DNA of 64,000 nt from JADJPO01 sp963825645 (GTDB lineage Bacteria; Actinomycetota; Actinomycetes; Actinomycetales; Kineosporiaceae), in NCBI GenBank assembly GCA_963825645.1, contig CAWGTT010000005.1, positions 62,001-126,000 of the forward strand, in the 5' to 3' direction. Every line of letters begins with the position of its first letter. Position 1 is the first letter of the stretch. Made by a program: the position numbers and the translations under genes. The notes under the pieces were generated by a model that saw only the letters and a list, made by a program, of their open reading frames with translations, made no database searches and had not been told where the DNA came from. This document shows positions 43,259 through 51,904 of this stretch, piece after piece.

Positions 43259-44044
43259 ATGGCGGGCGTGACCGGACACACTCGACGGGTCACCCGCGGG
43301 GTCGGCTTCGGGGTCGACATCGGCGGCTCGGGCATCAAGGGCGCGCCGGTCGACCTGGGCCTCGGCCAGTTCAAGACCGACCGGGTCCGGATTCCGACAC
43401 CTGACCCGTCGACCCCCCTGGCCGTCGCCGACGTGGTCAGCCAGGTGCTTCAGGCGTTCGGACGGCGCTCGGGCGTGCGGCCGATCGGGATCACCTTCCC
43501 GGCGGTGATCCAGCACGGAGTGGCCCGGACGGCGGCCAACGTGGACTCCTCCTGGATCGACACCGACGTCGACGCCGTGCTGACCGAGCGCCTCGGCCGC
43601 GCGGTGCACGTGCTGAACGACGCCGATGCCGCGGGGCTCGCCGAGGCACGCTTCGGGGCGGCCCGTGACGTCCCCGGACTGGTGTTCATGGCCACCCTGG
43701 GAACCGGGATCGGCACGGCACTGATCATGGACGGGGTGCTGGTGCCGAACAGCGAGCTGGGCCACATGGAGCTCGACGGGTACGACGCGGAGATCCGGGC
43801 GGCGGACAGCGCCCGGTCCCGCGAGGACCTGTCCTGGGGCGCGTGGGCCGACCGGTTGCAGCGCTACTTCGGCGCCATCGAGAACCTGTTCTGGCCGGAC
43901 CTGATCGTGGTCGGCGGCGGGGTGAGCAAGAAGGCGGACAAGTTCCTGCCGAAGCTCTCGCTTCGCACCCCGATCGTGCCGGCCGCGCTACGAAACGACG
44001 GCGGCATCATCGGTGCCGCGCTGCACGCCGCCGAGCTGGGTTGA
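43259..44044 (+). CDS. ppgK: Polyphosphate glucokinase
   Basis: Phosphorylates glucose using polyphosphate or ATP, a hallmark of actinobacteria. The 261-residue ROK-fold protein begins with the phosphate loop GFGVDIGGSGIKGAPVD. It has the sugar-binding catalytic Asp in VLNDADAAGLAEARFG, GTGIGTALIMDGVLVPNSELGHMELDG, and the late DLIVVGGGVSKKADKFLP. The ATG at 43259 is chosen over upstream in-frame codons that lie inside map. PPK2 (60.6 kb) and Pgi (27-28.6 kb) in the same window would supply and use its substrate and product. Confidence 0.93.
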   Translation: MAGVTGHTRRVTRGVGFGVDIGGSGIKGAPVDLGLGQFKTDRVRIPTPDPSTPLAVADVVSQVLQAFGRRSGVRPIGITFPAVIQHGVARTAANVDSSWIDTDVDAVLTERLGRAVHVLNDADAAGLAEARFGAARDVPGLVFMATLGTGIGTALIMDGVLVPNSELGHMELDGYDAEIRAADSARSREDLSWGAWADRLQRYFGAIENLFWPDLIVVGGGVSKKADKFLPKLSLRTPIVPAALRNDGGIIGAALHAAELG

Positions 44045-44118
44045 GCCTCAGCCCTCGGCGTGCCGGGGGCCGGCGCCTGCCCTGCCCATCAGGCAGAAGG
44101 TTGAAAAGGGTCGTATCG

Positions 44119-44172
44119 TTGAGTCAACGGTCCCACCCGGTGTTCCCCCCGTCGCCGTGTGGGACCGCTCAA
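44119..44172. terminator. Hairpin terminator for rnpB (and possibly ppgK)
   Basis: A perfect 9-bp stem cggtcccac (44128-44136) with gtgggaccg (44159-44167) is extended outward by ttgag/ctcaa after a 4-base bulge. On the minus strand it lies about 20 bases past the 3' end of the RNase P RNA; on the plus strand it is 75 bases after ppgK. No T-tract. Confidence 0.6.
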
Positions 44173-44191
44173 CTTTGCCTGGACGTGTGCG

Positions 44192-44596
44192 GCGGACGAG
44201 CCGGACTGTAAGCCGGATTCTGTGCCGCCGGTCTCCCGGCGGCGGCGGCCATCCATCTCCGAGCGCCGTTGCCGACGCCCTCCTGCGGCCTACCCGGAAG
44301 CTCGGGCGGGCCGCCCTCGAACGCTTCCTGTCTGGCCTTGCTCCGGGTGGGGTTTACCGAGCCGCACCGGTCACCTGGTGCGCTGGTGGTCTCTTACACC
44401 ACCGTTTCACCCTTACCGCTCCCCCGGGACCGGGCCGAGGCCCGAGCACCGGACGGCGCGGCGGTCTACTTTCTGTGGCACTGTCCCGCGGGTCGCCCCG
44501 GGTGGGCGTTACCCACCACCCTGCCCTGTGGAGTCCGGACTTTCCTCGGCGGGCACATCACTGCGCCCGACGCGGCCGCCCGTCCGGCTCGTCCGC
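44192..44596 (-). ncRNA. rnpB: RNase P RNA, bacterial class A
   Basis: The catalytic RNA that trims tRNA 5' leaders. Read on the minus strand, the gene starts with gcggacgagccgga (44583-44596) and ends with the exact complement (44192-44205): the 14-bp P1 helix. Just inside the 5' end lies the universally conserved gaggaaagtccggactcc region (44531-44552) followed by acagggcaggg, the 5' strand of P4. Near the 3' end, acagaatccggcttacag is the conserved partner. About 405 nt, normal for high-GC Gram-positives. Short open frames through this stretch are spurious. Confidence 0.95.
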
Positions 44597-44619
44597 GGTA
44601 CCAGGGTAGCCGCCCGCGG

Positions 44620-46098
44620 TCATCGGGCGGCGATCTCGAAGCCGACCGTGCCGGCGTCGAGGTCGACCTCGGCCAGCCGCACCGTCGTCACGGTGCCGGT
44701 CTGCGCGTGCCCCCGCGCCGAGGCGAGCACCGCTGGGTCGCTCAGCTGGACCTTGGGACCGGACCGGTTCTGGTCGACAACCACCGCATCGAAGCTCTCC
44801 CCCACCCGATGGGCGAGCACCGCCGCCTCGACCATGTCGGTGCACCGTCGTTCCAGCCGGCCGGCGAGCGAGTCCGACGCCGCCATCGCCGCGGGCAGCG
44901 CCGGCAGCGCCACACGCACCCACTCGGGAACCTCGGCACCGCTGACCAGGGCGTGGCAGGCGACCAGGCCGAACCGGTCGACCAGCCGGCGCAGCGGAGC
45001 GGTGACGTGCGCATACGGGGCGGCCACCGCCGCATGGGTCGTCACCTCCGGCGCTGCGACACCGTCGACTCCCAGCGGCGTGTATCCGGCGCCGCGGAAC
45101 AGCGCCCCGGCCTCGTGCATGAGGGCCAGCTCGCCCGGGACGTCGCGGCGCAGCCGGCGAAGCAGCTCGCCGTACGGTTCCTCCACGGGCCAGTCCACCC
45201 CGAGAGCGCCTGCCTGGCGGCGGAACCTGGCCAACCCCCTGGACTGCGGGTTCGGCAGGGTCCGGAGCAGGCCGATCCCGCCGTCCAGCATGATCCGAGC
45301 GGCGGCCATACCCGTGAGCAGCGAGAGCTGGGCGTTCCATTCCTGCGCGGGGAGCGCGGGCCGAAGAGTCAGCACGTACCGGCCGTCGACGGCATCCACC
45401 TCCTGCTCCGGCAGCGGCAGGCTCGCACCTCCCCGGCGACGTTCCACCTCCTGCCGGGCGGTACCGACCTCACGCAGCAGGACCGCCTGGGCCGCAAGCG
45501 GATCCGCAGGCTCGCCGCCCGGTTCCGGATGGCCGTCGGCGAGGGCCTGCACGGTGGCGTAGTCGAGGCGCCTGCGGTTGCGCACCAGTGCCCGGACCAG
45601 GTCGACCGAGCGCACCAGCCCGTCGTGGTCCAGGTCGACCCGCCAGACGAACGCCGGCCGCTGCTGCCCCTCGATCAGGCTGGCGGCGTCCTCACTGAGC
45701 ACCGGTGGGTGCAGCGGCGTGCGGTCGTCCGGCGCGTAGAGGGTCTGGCCCCGGCGGCGAGCCTCGACGTCGACCGGCGACCCCGGCGTGACGAACGCCG
45801 GTACGTCGGCGATCGCGTAGTCGAGGTGGTAGCCGGACCCCCGCCGCGACAGGTGCAGTGCCTGGTCGAGATCGGTCGATCCCGGCGGATCGACGGTGAC
45901 GAACGGGACGTCGGTGAGGTCGGCATATCCCCCGTTCCCGCCCGGCGCACTCACCGCAGCCCGCCCGGCCGCGGTCAGCACGTCGCCGGGAAAGACATCG
46001 GGGACGTCGAGGCCGGCGCGGATCTGCGCGAACCTACGGCCGAGCGCCGCCAGCGAGCTCTGGTCCCGTCCGCCGAGGTGCACGCTGCGCCGAACCAC
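44620..46098 (-). CDS. RNB-family exoribonuclease (RNase II/R-like)
   Basis: A roughly 490-residue 3'-5' exoribonuclease consisting mainly of the RNB catalytic domain. The metal-binding Asp cluster is VTVDPPGSTDLDQALHLSR. Other family pieces are YHLDYAIADVPAFV, TLYAPDDRTPLHPPVLSEDAASL and the late AHVTAPLRRLVDRFGLV. It lacks clear cold-shock domains before RNB, and the C-terminal S1 part is short, matching the compact actinobacterial form. Start is uncertain: GTG at 46098 or 46107, or ATG at 46155, are all in frame; 46098 gives VRRSVHLGG, typical of the group. It lies between rnpB and the divergent decarboxylase. Confidence 0.85.
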   Translation of the reverse strand: MVRRSVHLGGRDQSSLAALGRRFAQIRAGLDVPDVFPGDVLTAAGRAAVSAPGGNGGYADLTDVPFVTVDPPGSTDLDQALHLSRRGSGYHLDYAIADVPAFVTPGSPVDVEARRRGQTLYAPDDRTPLHPPVLSEDAASLIEGQQRPAFVWRVDLDHDGLVRSVDLVRALVRNRRRLDYATVQALADGHPEPGGEPADPLAAQAVLLREVGTARQEVERRRGGASLPLPEQEVDAVDGRYVLTLRPALPAQEWNAQLSLLTGMAAARIMLDGGIGLLRTLPNPQSRGLARFRRQAGALGVDWPVEEPYGELLRRLRRDVPGELALMHEAGALFRGAGYTPLGVDGVAAPEVTTHAAVAAPYAHVTAPLRRLVDRFGLVACHALVSGAEVPEWVRVALPALPAAMAASDSLAGRLERRCTDMVEAAVLAHRVGESFDAVVVDQNRSGPKVQLSDPAVLASARGHAQTGTVTTVRLAEVDLDAGTVGFEIAAR

Positions 46099-46194
46099 GC
46101 GTTGCACCCTACGCTGCGAGGTTGTGCTGATCCTGCTGCCGCCCTCGGACGGCATGGCGACCTACGCCGGCAGCGCGGTCCTAGCCTGTCGACC

Positions 46195-47670
46195 ATGACC
46201 CCCGAGGAGTTCCGCGCTGCCGGCCATCAGCTGATCGACTGGATCGCCGACCACCGCACCCGCGTGCCGGACCTGCCGGTGGCCTCGCCCGTCGCCCCCG
46301 GTGCGGTGGCCGCGGCGCTGCCCGAGCGGGCTCCGGAACGGCCCGAGCCGTTCGCCGGCGTGCTGGCCGACCTGGACCGGATCGTCGTCCCGGGCATCAC
46401 CCAGACGCAGAGCCCGCACTTCTTCGGCTGGTTCCCCTCCAACGCCACGCTCTCCTCAGTACTCGGCGACATCGCCGCGGGCGGTCTCGGCGCGCTCGGC
46501 ATCACCTGGGCCTCCGCCCCGGCCTTGACCGAGGTCGAGCACGTGGTCACCGACTGGCTACGGGTCGAGAGCGGGCTTTCCGACGCCTGGCACGGTGCGA
46601 TCCACGACACCGCGTCGACGGCGTGCCTGGTGGCCATCCTGTGCGCCCGTGAGCGGGCCAGCGACTACTCCGAGAGCCGCGGGGGCCTGCAGGGCGAGCC
46701 GGCTCCGCTGGTCGTCTATACATCGCCGCACGCTCACTCCTCCGTGGCCAAGGCCGTCGCCCTGGCCGGGTTCGGCGCAACCAACCTGCGCCGGGTCGAG
46801 GTCGACCCGCAGACCCACGCTCTGCGCCCGGACGCCCTGGCCGCGGCGATCTGCGCCGATCTCGCGGCCGGCCGCCGTCCGGCCGCGGTCGTCGCGTCGG
46901 TAGGCACCACGGCCACCACGGCGGTCGACCCGGTGGCCGGGATCGCCGCCGTCCTGGACGAGGTGGCCGCCGGCGGCGACCCACGCCGTCCCTGGCTGCA
47001 TGTGGACGCCGCGATGGCCGGCTCGGCTCTGCTGCTGCCCGAGCGGCGGGAGATGTTCGGCGGCGGCGACGGCGTCGAGCGTGCCGACTCCCTGTCATGG
47101 AACCCACACAAGTGGCTGGGCACGATCCTGGACTGCTCGTTGCTCTACGTGCGCGACGTCAGCCATCTGGTGCGGGTGATGTCGACCGACCCCTCCTACC
47201 TGCGGTCGGCCTCCGACGGCGCGCGGACCGCGGCCCAGGTGCCCCAGTACAAGGACTGGGGTATTCCACTGGGCCGGCGGTTCCGCGCACTGAAGCTGTG
47301 GTTCCAGCTGCGGCTGGACGGCCTGGAGGCGATCCGGGCCCGGCTGCGCCGCGACCTGGAGAACGCCGCCTGGCTGGCCGCGCAGGTCGAGGCGGACGAC
47401 GCATGGCGCCTCGTCGCTCCGCTCACCCTGCAGACCGTGTGTTGTCGCCACGAACCGCCGGGGCTGGACGGCGCTCGGCTGGATGAGCACACGCTGACCT
47501 GGGCCGAGCAGGTGAACGCCTCGGGCCGGGCTTTCGTCACCCCTGCGCTGCTCGACGGCCGGTGGATGGTGCGGGTGTCGATCGGCGCGGAGACCACAGA
47601 GCGAGAGCATGTTGCGGCACTATGGGATCTTCTCAAGGACACATTGGGAAAGATGACTGAGAACTTGTGA
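46195..47670 (+). CDS. PLP-dependent aromatic amino acid decarboxylase (group II)
   Basis: A 491-residue group II decarboxylase of the aromatic-L-amino-acid/tyrosine/tryptophan type. It starts MTPEEFRAAGHQLIDWIADH, has the conserved SPHFFGWFPSNATLSSVLGD, WLHVDAAMAGSALLLPE (the Asp binds the PLP nitrogen) and the Schiff-base Lys306 in SWNPHKWLGT. A late mobile-loop region follows (VMSTDPSYLRS). Products would be tryptamine, tyramine or phenethylamine; substrate preference cannot be read. ATG at 46195; the long open frame upstream is rnpB and antisense RNase sequence. It is not linked to an obvious transport or catabolic partner. Confidence 0.9.
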   Translation: MTPEEFRAAGHQLIDWIADHRTRVPDLPVASPVAPGAVAAALPERAPERPEPFAGVLADLDRIVVPGITQTQSPHFFGWFPSNATLSSVLGDIAAGGLGALGITWASAPALTEVEHVVTDWLRVESGLSDAWHGAIHDTASTACLVAILCARERASDYSESRGGLQGEPAPLVVYTSPHAHSSVAKAVALAGFGATNLRRVEVDPQTHALRPDALAAAICADLAAGRRPAAVVASVGTTATTAVDPVAGIAAVLDEVAAGGDPRRPWLHVDAAMAGSALLLPERREMFGGGDGVERADSLSWNPHKWLGTILDCSLLYVRDVSHLVRVMSTDPSYLRSASDGARTAAQVPQYKDWGIPLGRRFRALKLWFQLRLDGLEAIRARLRRDLENAAWLAAQVEADDAWRLVAPLTLQTVCCRHEPPGLDGARLDEHTLTWAEQVNASGRAFVTPALLDGRWMVRVSIGAETTEREHVAALWDLLKDTLGKMTENL

Positions 47671-47699
47671 TCTATAAAGATCAGAATTAGGTTTGCATC

Positions 47700-48662
47700 A
47701 TGACAACCACCGAAGAGATCCTGCAACGGGTCGCCGCCGGTGAGCTCACTCCCGACGAGGCCCTCCCACTGCTGGACGCCGTCGGCGCTCGACCCGACGC
47801 CGGGCCGACCGGCTCCGACACCGCATCGGCCACCGAACCTGCGACCGCCGACGAACCGGCGACCGCCACCGAACCCCCCCTGGCAGGCGCCGAACCGGCC
47901 GCCGACTCGACCGAGCCCGCGCCATGGGGCTCCCCGGAACCCGGGAGCACGGGCGGCGGTGGCCAACAGATGGTCACCACCGTGACCGCCGTCCGGGTCA
48001 ACGCCTCCTACCGATCGGTCGACATCGTCGCCGACCCCACCGTCGCCCAGGTGGCGGTCACCGGGAACCACACGGTGCGCCGCGAGAACGGCGTCGTCGT
48101 CGTGGAGAGCCAGGACACCCCGTTCTCCTCCGGCGTGGGAGGCGGCGGCGACAAGGGCCAAGGCCGGTTCACCTTCGCCGACCTGCCCCGCTCCCTGGCC
48201 TGGGCCAAGGCCTGGACGGACCAGCGGCTCGTCGTCCGGGTCAACCCCGAGCTGGCCGTCGAGCTGGACGCCGCCGGAGCCAGCGTGAAGGTGAGCGGCT
48301 GCTCGGGCGGGGCCCGGCTTCGGGTCATCGCCTCGGCTCTGAAGCTGGAACGCCTCCGCGGCCCGTTGGACATCGACGCGCTGTCCTCCTCGGTGAAGGG
48401 TATGGCCGTGCCGACCGGCAGGTCACGGATCGGCTGCGAGTCCTCCTCGGTCAAGCTGCTTCTCGGCGAGGGCAGCGACGTGCACATCCGGGCGCGGAAC
48501 CGAATGGGCAAGGTGGTGCTGCCCAATGCGGTCTCCAAGGGCGGGCTGGTCGACCCCGACGTCGCCCAGGCCACCCTGGGTCGCGGCCAGGCCGAGCTCG
48601 TCGTCGAGGCTGTGATGAGCTCGGTCGTGCTCACCGACGACAGGGCCGGGGGCGCCGAGTGA
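47700..48662 (+). CDS. SHOCT-like/DUF4097-type protein, unknown function
   Basis: A 320-residue protein. The first 30 residues (TEEILQRVAAGELTPDEALPLLDAVG) look like a short SHOCT/YvlB-N-type helical module. A long Ala/Pro/Thr/Glu-rich linker follows (about residues 35-90). The rest (VRVNASYRSVDIVADPTVAQVAVTG...) is a right-handed beta-repeat of the DUF4097 adhesin-like type, with repeated V-x-V/xxG steps. No signal peptide is visible, so it is probably cytosolic or membrane-associated through partners. It is coupled to the DUF2089 gene by a GTGA overlap. The function is unknown. Confidence 0.7.
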   Translation: MTTTEEILQRVAAGELTPDEALPLLDAVGARPDAGPTGSDTASATEPATADEPATATEPPLAGAEPAADSTEPAPWGSPEPGSTGGGGQQMVTTVTAVRVNASYRSVDIVADPTVAQVAVTGNHTVRRENGVVVVESQDTPFSSGVGGGGDKGQGRFTFADLPRSLAWAKAWTDQRLVVRVNPELAVELDAAGASVKVSGCSGGARLRVIASALKLERLRGPLDIDALSSSVKGMAVPTGRSRIGCESSSVKLLLGEGSDVHIRARNRMGKVVLPNAVSKGGLVDPDVAQATLGRGQAELVVEAVMSSVVLTDDRAGGAE

Positions 48663-49102
48663 GCCGCGCGAGCACCGGGTCCGCCGGCGAGGAGCTCTAC
48701 CGCGCCCCGAGCGACTGCCCGGTGTGCAGCGAGGAGCTGCACACCATCCGGCTCGGCTGCTCCAACTGCGGCACCGAGCTGTCCGGCGCCTTCCGGTCCT
48801 GCGAGTTCTGCGGCCTCTCCGATGCCGACCGGGCCCTGCTCAAGGTGTTCCTCATCTCCCGGGGCACCATGCGCGAGGTCGAACGCCATCTCGGGGTGAG
48901 CTACCCGACGGCCCGGGCCCGGTTCGAGGAGCTGTTGGGCCGGCTGGGCTACCAGGCGGCGCCGGAACCGGCGCCGCAGGAGCCGCAGGCGCCGCCCGCC
49001 TCCGAACGCGACCCCCGGCTGGACACGCTGCGGGCCCTGGCACGCGGCGACGTCGATGTCGCGGCCGCTCGGTCGAAGCTGGCGCCGGGTCGGCAGACCT
49101 GA
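48659..49102 (+). CDS. DUF2089 zinc-ribbon/HTH protein
   Basis: A 147-residue protein with an N-terminal zinc ribbon of three CxxC pairs (CPVCSEEL, CSNCGTEL, CEFCG), then a helix-turn-helix in LLKVFLISRGTMREVERHLGVSYPTARARFEELL, typical of the DUF2089 family of putative transcription factors. Its C-terminal piece (LDTLRALARGDVDVAAARSKL) resembles the SHOCT/YvlB-like start of the upstream gene product. The GTG at 48659 overlaps the upstream stop (GTGA). A regulator-effector pair is likely; DUF2089 genes are often found beside YvlB/DUF4097-like genes. No target is known. Confidence 0.82.
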   Translation: MSRASTGSAGEELYRAPSDCPVCSEELHTIRLGCSNCGTELSGAFRSCEFCGLSDADRALLKVFLISRGTMREVERHLGVSYPTARARFEELLGRLGYQAAPEPAPQEPQAPPASERDPRLDTLRALARGDVDVAAARSKLAPGRQT

Positions 49103-49147
49103 GGCATCGAGCGGCCGACCCGGCGCGGGGCCGCGGTGGCCGGTGGG

Positions 49148-50320
49148 CTACCGGGCCAGCGCCTGGTCGATGTCGGCCAACAGGTCCTCGACGTCCTCCA
49201 GCCCGACCGAGATCCGCACCACGCCGTCGGTGATCCCCGCGTGCCGGCGCGCCTGCGGGGTCAGCCGGCGGTGAGTGGTGGTCGCCGGGTGGGTGGCCAG
49301 CGACTTGGCGTCACCCAGGTTGTTCGACAGGTCGATCACCTGGAGGGCGTCGACGAACGCGAACGCGCCGTCCTTGGCGCCGTCCACCGCGAAGGTGACC
49401 ACGGTGCCACCGGCGCTCATCTGCCGCTTGGCCAGGTCATGCTGGGGGTGGCTGTCAAGGAAGGGATAGCGCACCGAGCGGACCCGGGGATGTTCCTCGA
49501 GATGCCGGGCGATCCGCTCGGCGGCGGCGCACTGGGCCTCGACCCGCAGATGCATCGTCTCCAGCCCCTTGAGCAGCACCCAGGCATTGAACGGGCTCAT
49601 CGACGGCCCGGTGTGCCGCATCAGGGTCTGGACCCCTGCATCGATGTAGTCCTTCGGACCGAGGATCGCTCCGCCGAGCACCCGACCCTGACCGTCGATG
49701 TGCTTGGTCGCCGAGTAGACGACGACGTCGGCGCCCAGGTCGAGCGGGCGCTGGAGCAACGGGGTGGCGAACACGTTGTCGACCACGACTGTTGCGCCCG
49801 CCGCGTGAGCCAGCTCGCTGACCGCGGCGACGTCGACCAGATCCTGCATCGGGTTGGACGGCGACTCGAAGAACACCGCCCGCGCGGGACGGGCCAGCGA
49901 CGCCGCCCACTGGTCGAGGTCGTGGCCGTCGACGAAGTCGCAGCTGATCCCCCACCGCGGCAGCAGCTCGTCCAGGATCACGAAGCACGAGCCGAACAAC
50001 GCCCGGGCAGCGACCACCCGGTCGCCGGCGTTGAGCAGGGCCAGCAGCGAGGTGAACACCGCCGACATGCCGGTCGCCGTGGCGAAGCAGGCCGGAGCGC
50101 CTTCGAGCAGCCGCAGCCGTTCCTCGAACACGGCCACCGTCGGGTTGCCGTACCGGGAGTACATGTAGTGGTCGACGTTCCCGGCGAACGCCCCCTCGGC
50201 CTGCGCCGCGTCGTCGTAGACGTACCCCTGGGTCAGGAAGATCGCCTCGGCGGTCTCGGCGAACTCCGAGCGCTGCAGTCCGCCGCGAACCGCGATGGTC
50301 CGCGGACGCCAGTCGGTCAC
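49148..50320 (-). CDS. metZ: O-succinylhomoserine sulfhydrylase
   Basis: Forms homocysteine from O-succinylhomoserine and sulfide in methionine synthesis. The 390-residue Cys/Met-metabolism PLP enzyme has YSRYGNPTVAVFEERL with the cofactor-phosphate tyrosine and arginine, VVVDNVFATPLLQRPLDLGADVV with the PLP Asp, and the Schiff-base lysine in YSATKHIDGQGRVLGG. The pattern DWRPRTIAVRGGLQRSEFAET...FLTQGYVYD is that of the MetZ group rather than MetB or MetY. The GTG at 50320 overlaps the rhodanese stop (GTGA); the open frame upstream runs through the rhodanese gene in a different frame. The rhodanese may supply or handle sulfide. Confidence 0.93.
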   Translation of the reverse strand: MTDWRPRTIAVRGGLQRSEFAETAEAIFLTQGYVYDDAAQAEGAFAGNVDHYMYSRYGNPTVAVFEERLRLLEGAPACFATATGMSAVFTSLLALLNAGDRVVAARALFGSCFVILDELLPRWGISCDFVDGHDLDQWAASLARPARAVFFESPSNPMQDLVDVAAVSELAHAAGATVVVDNVFATPLLQRPLDLGADVVVYSATKHIDGQGRVLGGAILGPKDYIDAGVQTLMRHTGPSMSPFNAWVLLKGLETMHLRVEAQCAAAERIARHLEEHPRVRSVRYPFLDSHPQHDLAKRQMSAGGTVVTFAVDGAKDGAFAFVDALQVIDLSNNLGDAKSLATHPATTTHRRLTPQARRHAGITDGVVRISVGLEDVEDLLADIDQALAR

Positions 50321-50733
50321 GACTGCCGCCAGGGCAGACCCCGGGCCTTCCAGCCGCCTGCCGCGCCGCGGTGACCCGCGTCGTCCAGTGGGCCCTCGAA
50401 GCCCTCGGCGATGTTGTAGGCGTACTGGTAGCCGGCCGTCGTCGCCTCCCTCGCCGCGCCCGCCGACCGCACCCCGGACCGGCACAGGAACGCCACCTGC
50501 TGGTCCGGCTTCACCCCGGCCGCGGCCAGCTCGTCGAGGAACGAGCTGTTGCGCGCGCCGTCCGGGTAGCGCACCCACTGCACCCGGAGTACGTCCCGTC
50601 CAAGGGCGCTGAGGTCGGGCAGGCCGACGTAGGCCCACTCGGCCTCGGTCCTCACGTCCACCAGCACCGCGTCGGGGTCCTCGGTCAGCAACTGGTAGGT
50701 CTGGGTGGGTGAGAGGTCGCCCGCGTAGCTCAT
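50317..50733 (-). CDS. Rhodanese-like sulfurtransferase
   Basis: A 138-residue single-domain rhodanese. The active-site loop FLCRSGVRSAGAA carries the catalytic Cys; the N-terminal DAVLVDVRTEAEWAYVGLPD matches the domain start. Rhodaneses carry sulfane sulfur from thiosulfate or persulfides. Translational coupling to metZ suggests delivery of sulfide to homocysteine formation, or persulfide disposal; this is inference from context. ATG at 50733. This rhodanese-metZ pair is common in actinobacteria. Confidence 0.9.
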   Translation of the reverse strand: MSYAGDLSPTQTYQLLTEDPDAVLVDVRTEAEWAYVGLPDLSALGRDVLRVQWVRYPDGARNSSFLDELAAAGVKPDQQVAFLCRSGVRSAGAAREATTAGYQYAYNIAEGFEGPLDDAGHRGAAGGWKARGLPWRQS

Positions 50734-50777
50734 GGATCCATCGTGTCAGAGCCGTTGCGGCGCTCTGGTACACGTGT

Positions 50778-51869
50778 TCAGGTGTGCCGGCTGAGGTAGG
50801 CCTCGGCGAGCCGGCAGGTCCCCTCGGCGAAGCCGTCGGTGAGGTCGCGGGCACCCGGTACGGCCCGGTGGGTACCGAGCCAGGCCAGGAGCAACACGCG
50901 GCGCAGCATCACCAGGGTGTCGATCTCCGCTGCGTCCTCGGTGGACAGCTCGGCCAGGCTGCGGTACCCGGTCAACCAGCCGTCGATGACCGCGGGCAGG
51001 TCCGGTCGGTCCTCGACGAAGCTCACGGCGGCCGCGAGATCGTAGAGGTACCAACTGAACCCGCAGTCGTCGAAATCGATGACGTTGACCGACAGAGCCC
51101 CGCCGACACCGCTGACGAGCAGGTTCGCCGCACGCAGGTCGGCATGCACGAGCCCGAACCGGTCCGCTCCGGTCCCGAACGCCGCCAGCCGACGGGTGAT
51201 GACCCGTTGCAGCCGGGCTAGGACCGCATGCTCCTGCACGCCGACTCCCACACCGTCTTCCCAGCGGCCCCACCGCGGGTGGGCTCCGAAGACCGCGTCC
51301 AGGTCCCACCGGAACCGGTCGAAGCCGGCCGGCGGCCGCCAGCTGCGGGCCTGCAGGTGCAACCGTGCGGTGAGCCGGCCGAGGTGCTGGGCGTTGTCGA
51401 CGAGATGGTCGGGATCGGGCTCACGACCGGGCAGGAACTCGAACATCACCACGGTCCTGGGCGGACCGCCGTCCGGGTCCAGCACCTGCAGCACCCGCCG
51501 GCCGTCCGCGGCGGGCAGCGCTCGCGGGGTGCGGACGCCGGCCTGCTCGCGGACGGCGTCCATCCAGGCCAGCTCAGAGGCGATCTGGGCGGGGCTGTGG
51601 TAACCGAGGCGATGCACCCGCAGGATCCGGGGCGGCTGCCCGTGCCCGACGTCCACCCGGAACGTGGCGTTCTCGGAGACGTTGACCAGGCGCAGCGACG
51701 CGGGCCCGGCCGGCGGCTCGGTGAGGTCGTAGTGGCCCAACGCCGAGACGGCCACCCGCCGCAACCGGTCCGCCGTCGAGGGGTCGGCGTACAGGTCGGC
51801 GTCTGCCCCGGCGTCGATCTGGCTGCCGAGGCCTGCGGCCGCGACGATGTCGTCATCGCGCCTGGTCAT
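50778..51869 (-). CDS. APH-type phosphotransferase (kinase-like)
   Basis: A 363-residue protein of the aminoglycoside phosphotransferase/choline kinase fold. The Brenner motif is FGLVHADLRAANLLV (HxDxxxxN with catalytic Asp) and the metal-binding Asp is in VIDFDDCGFSWYLYDLAAAV. The hydrophobic N-lobe with VLQVLDPDGG and VVMFEFLPG follows. The ATG at 51869 gives the domain start; earlier frames are antisense to gabT. It starts 35 bases from divergent gabT, and fused APH-aminotransferase proteins exist in some organisms, so a metabolic kinase for an amine or amino acid is likelier than drug resistance. Confidence 0.82.
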   Translation of the reverse strand: MTRRDDDIVAAAGLGSQIDAGADADLYADPSTADRLRRVAVSALGHYDLTEPPAGPASLRLVNVSENATFRVDVGHGQPPRILRVHRLGYHSPAQIASELAWMDAVREQAGVRTPRALPAADGRRVLQVLDPDGGPPRTVVMFEFLPGREPDPDHLVDNAQHLGRLTARLHLQARSWRPPAGFDRFRWDLDAVFGAHPRWGRWEDGVGVGVQEHAVLARLQRVITRRLAAFGTGADRFGLVHADLRAANLLVSGVGGALSVNVIDFDDCGFSWYLYDLAAAVSFVEDRPDLPAVIDGWLTGYRSLAELSTEDAAEIDTLVMLRRVLLLAWLGTHRAVPGARDLTDGFAEGTCRLAEAYLSRHT

Positions 51870-51904
51870 GGCCTGATCCGGGGGCAGCCCGTACCGTGTG
51901 CTCC

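Noticed and set aside
44269..46194. Long plus-strand frame through rnpB and the RNase gene to the decarboxylase
   Set aside because: It runs through the RNase P RNA and antisense to the RNB gene; real decarboxylase similarity begins at 46195.
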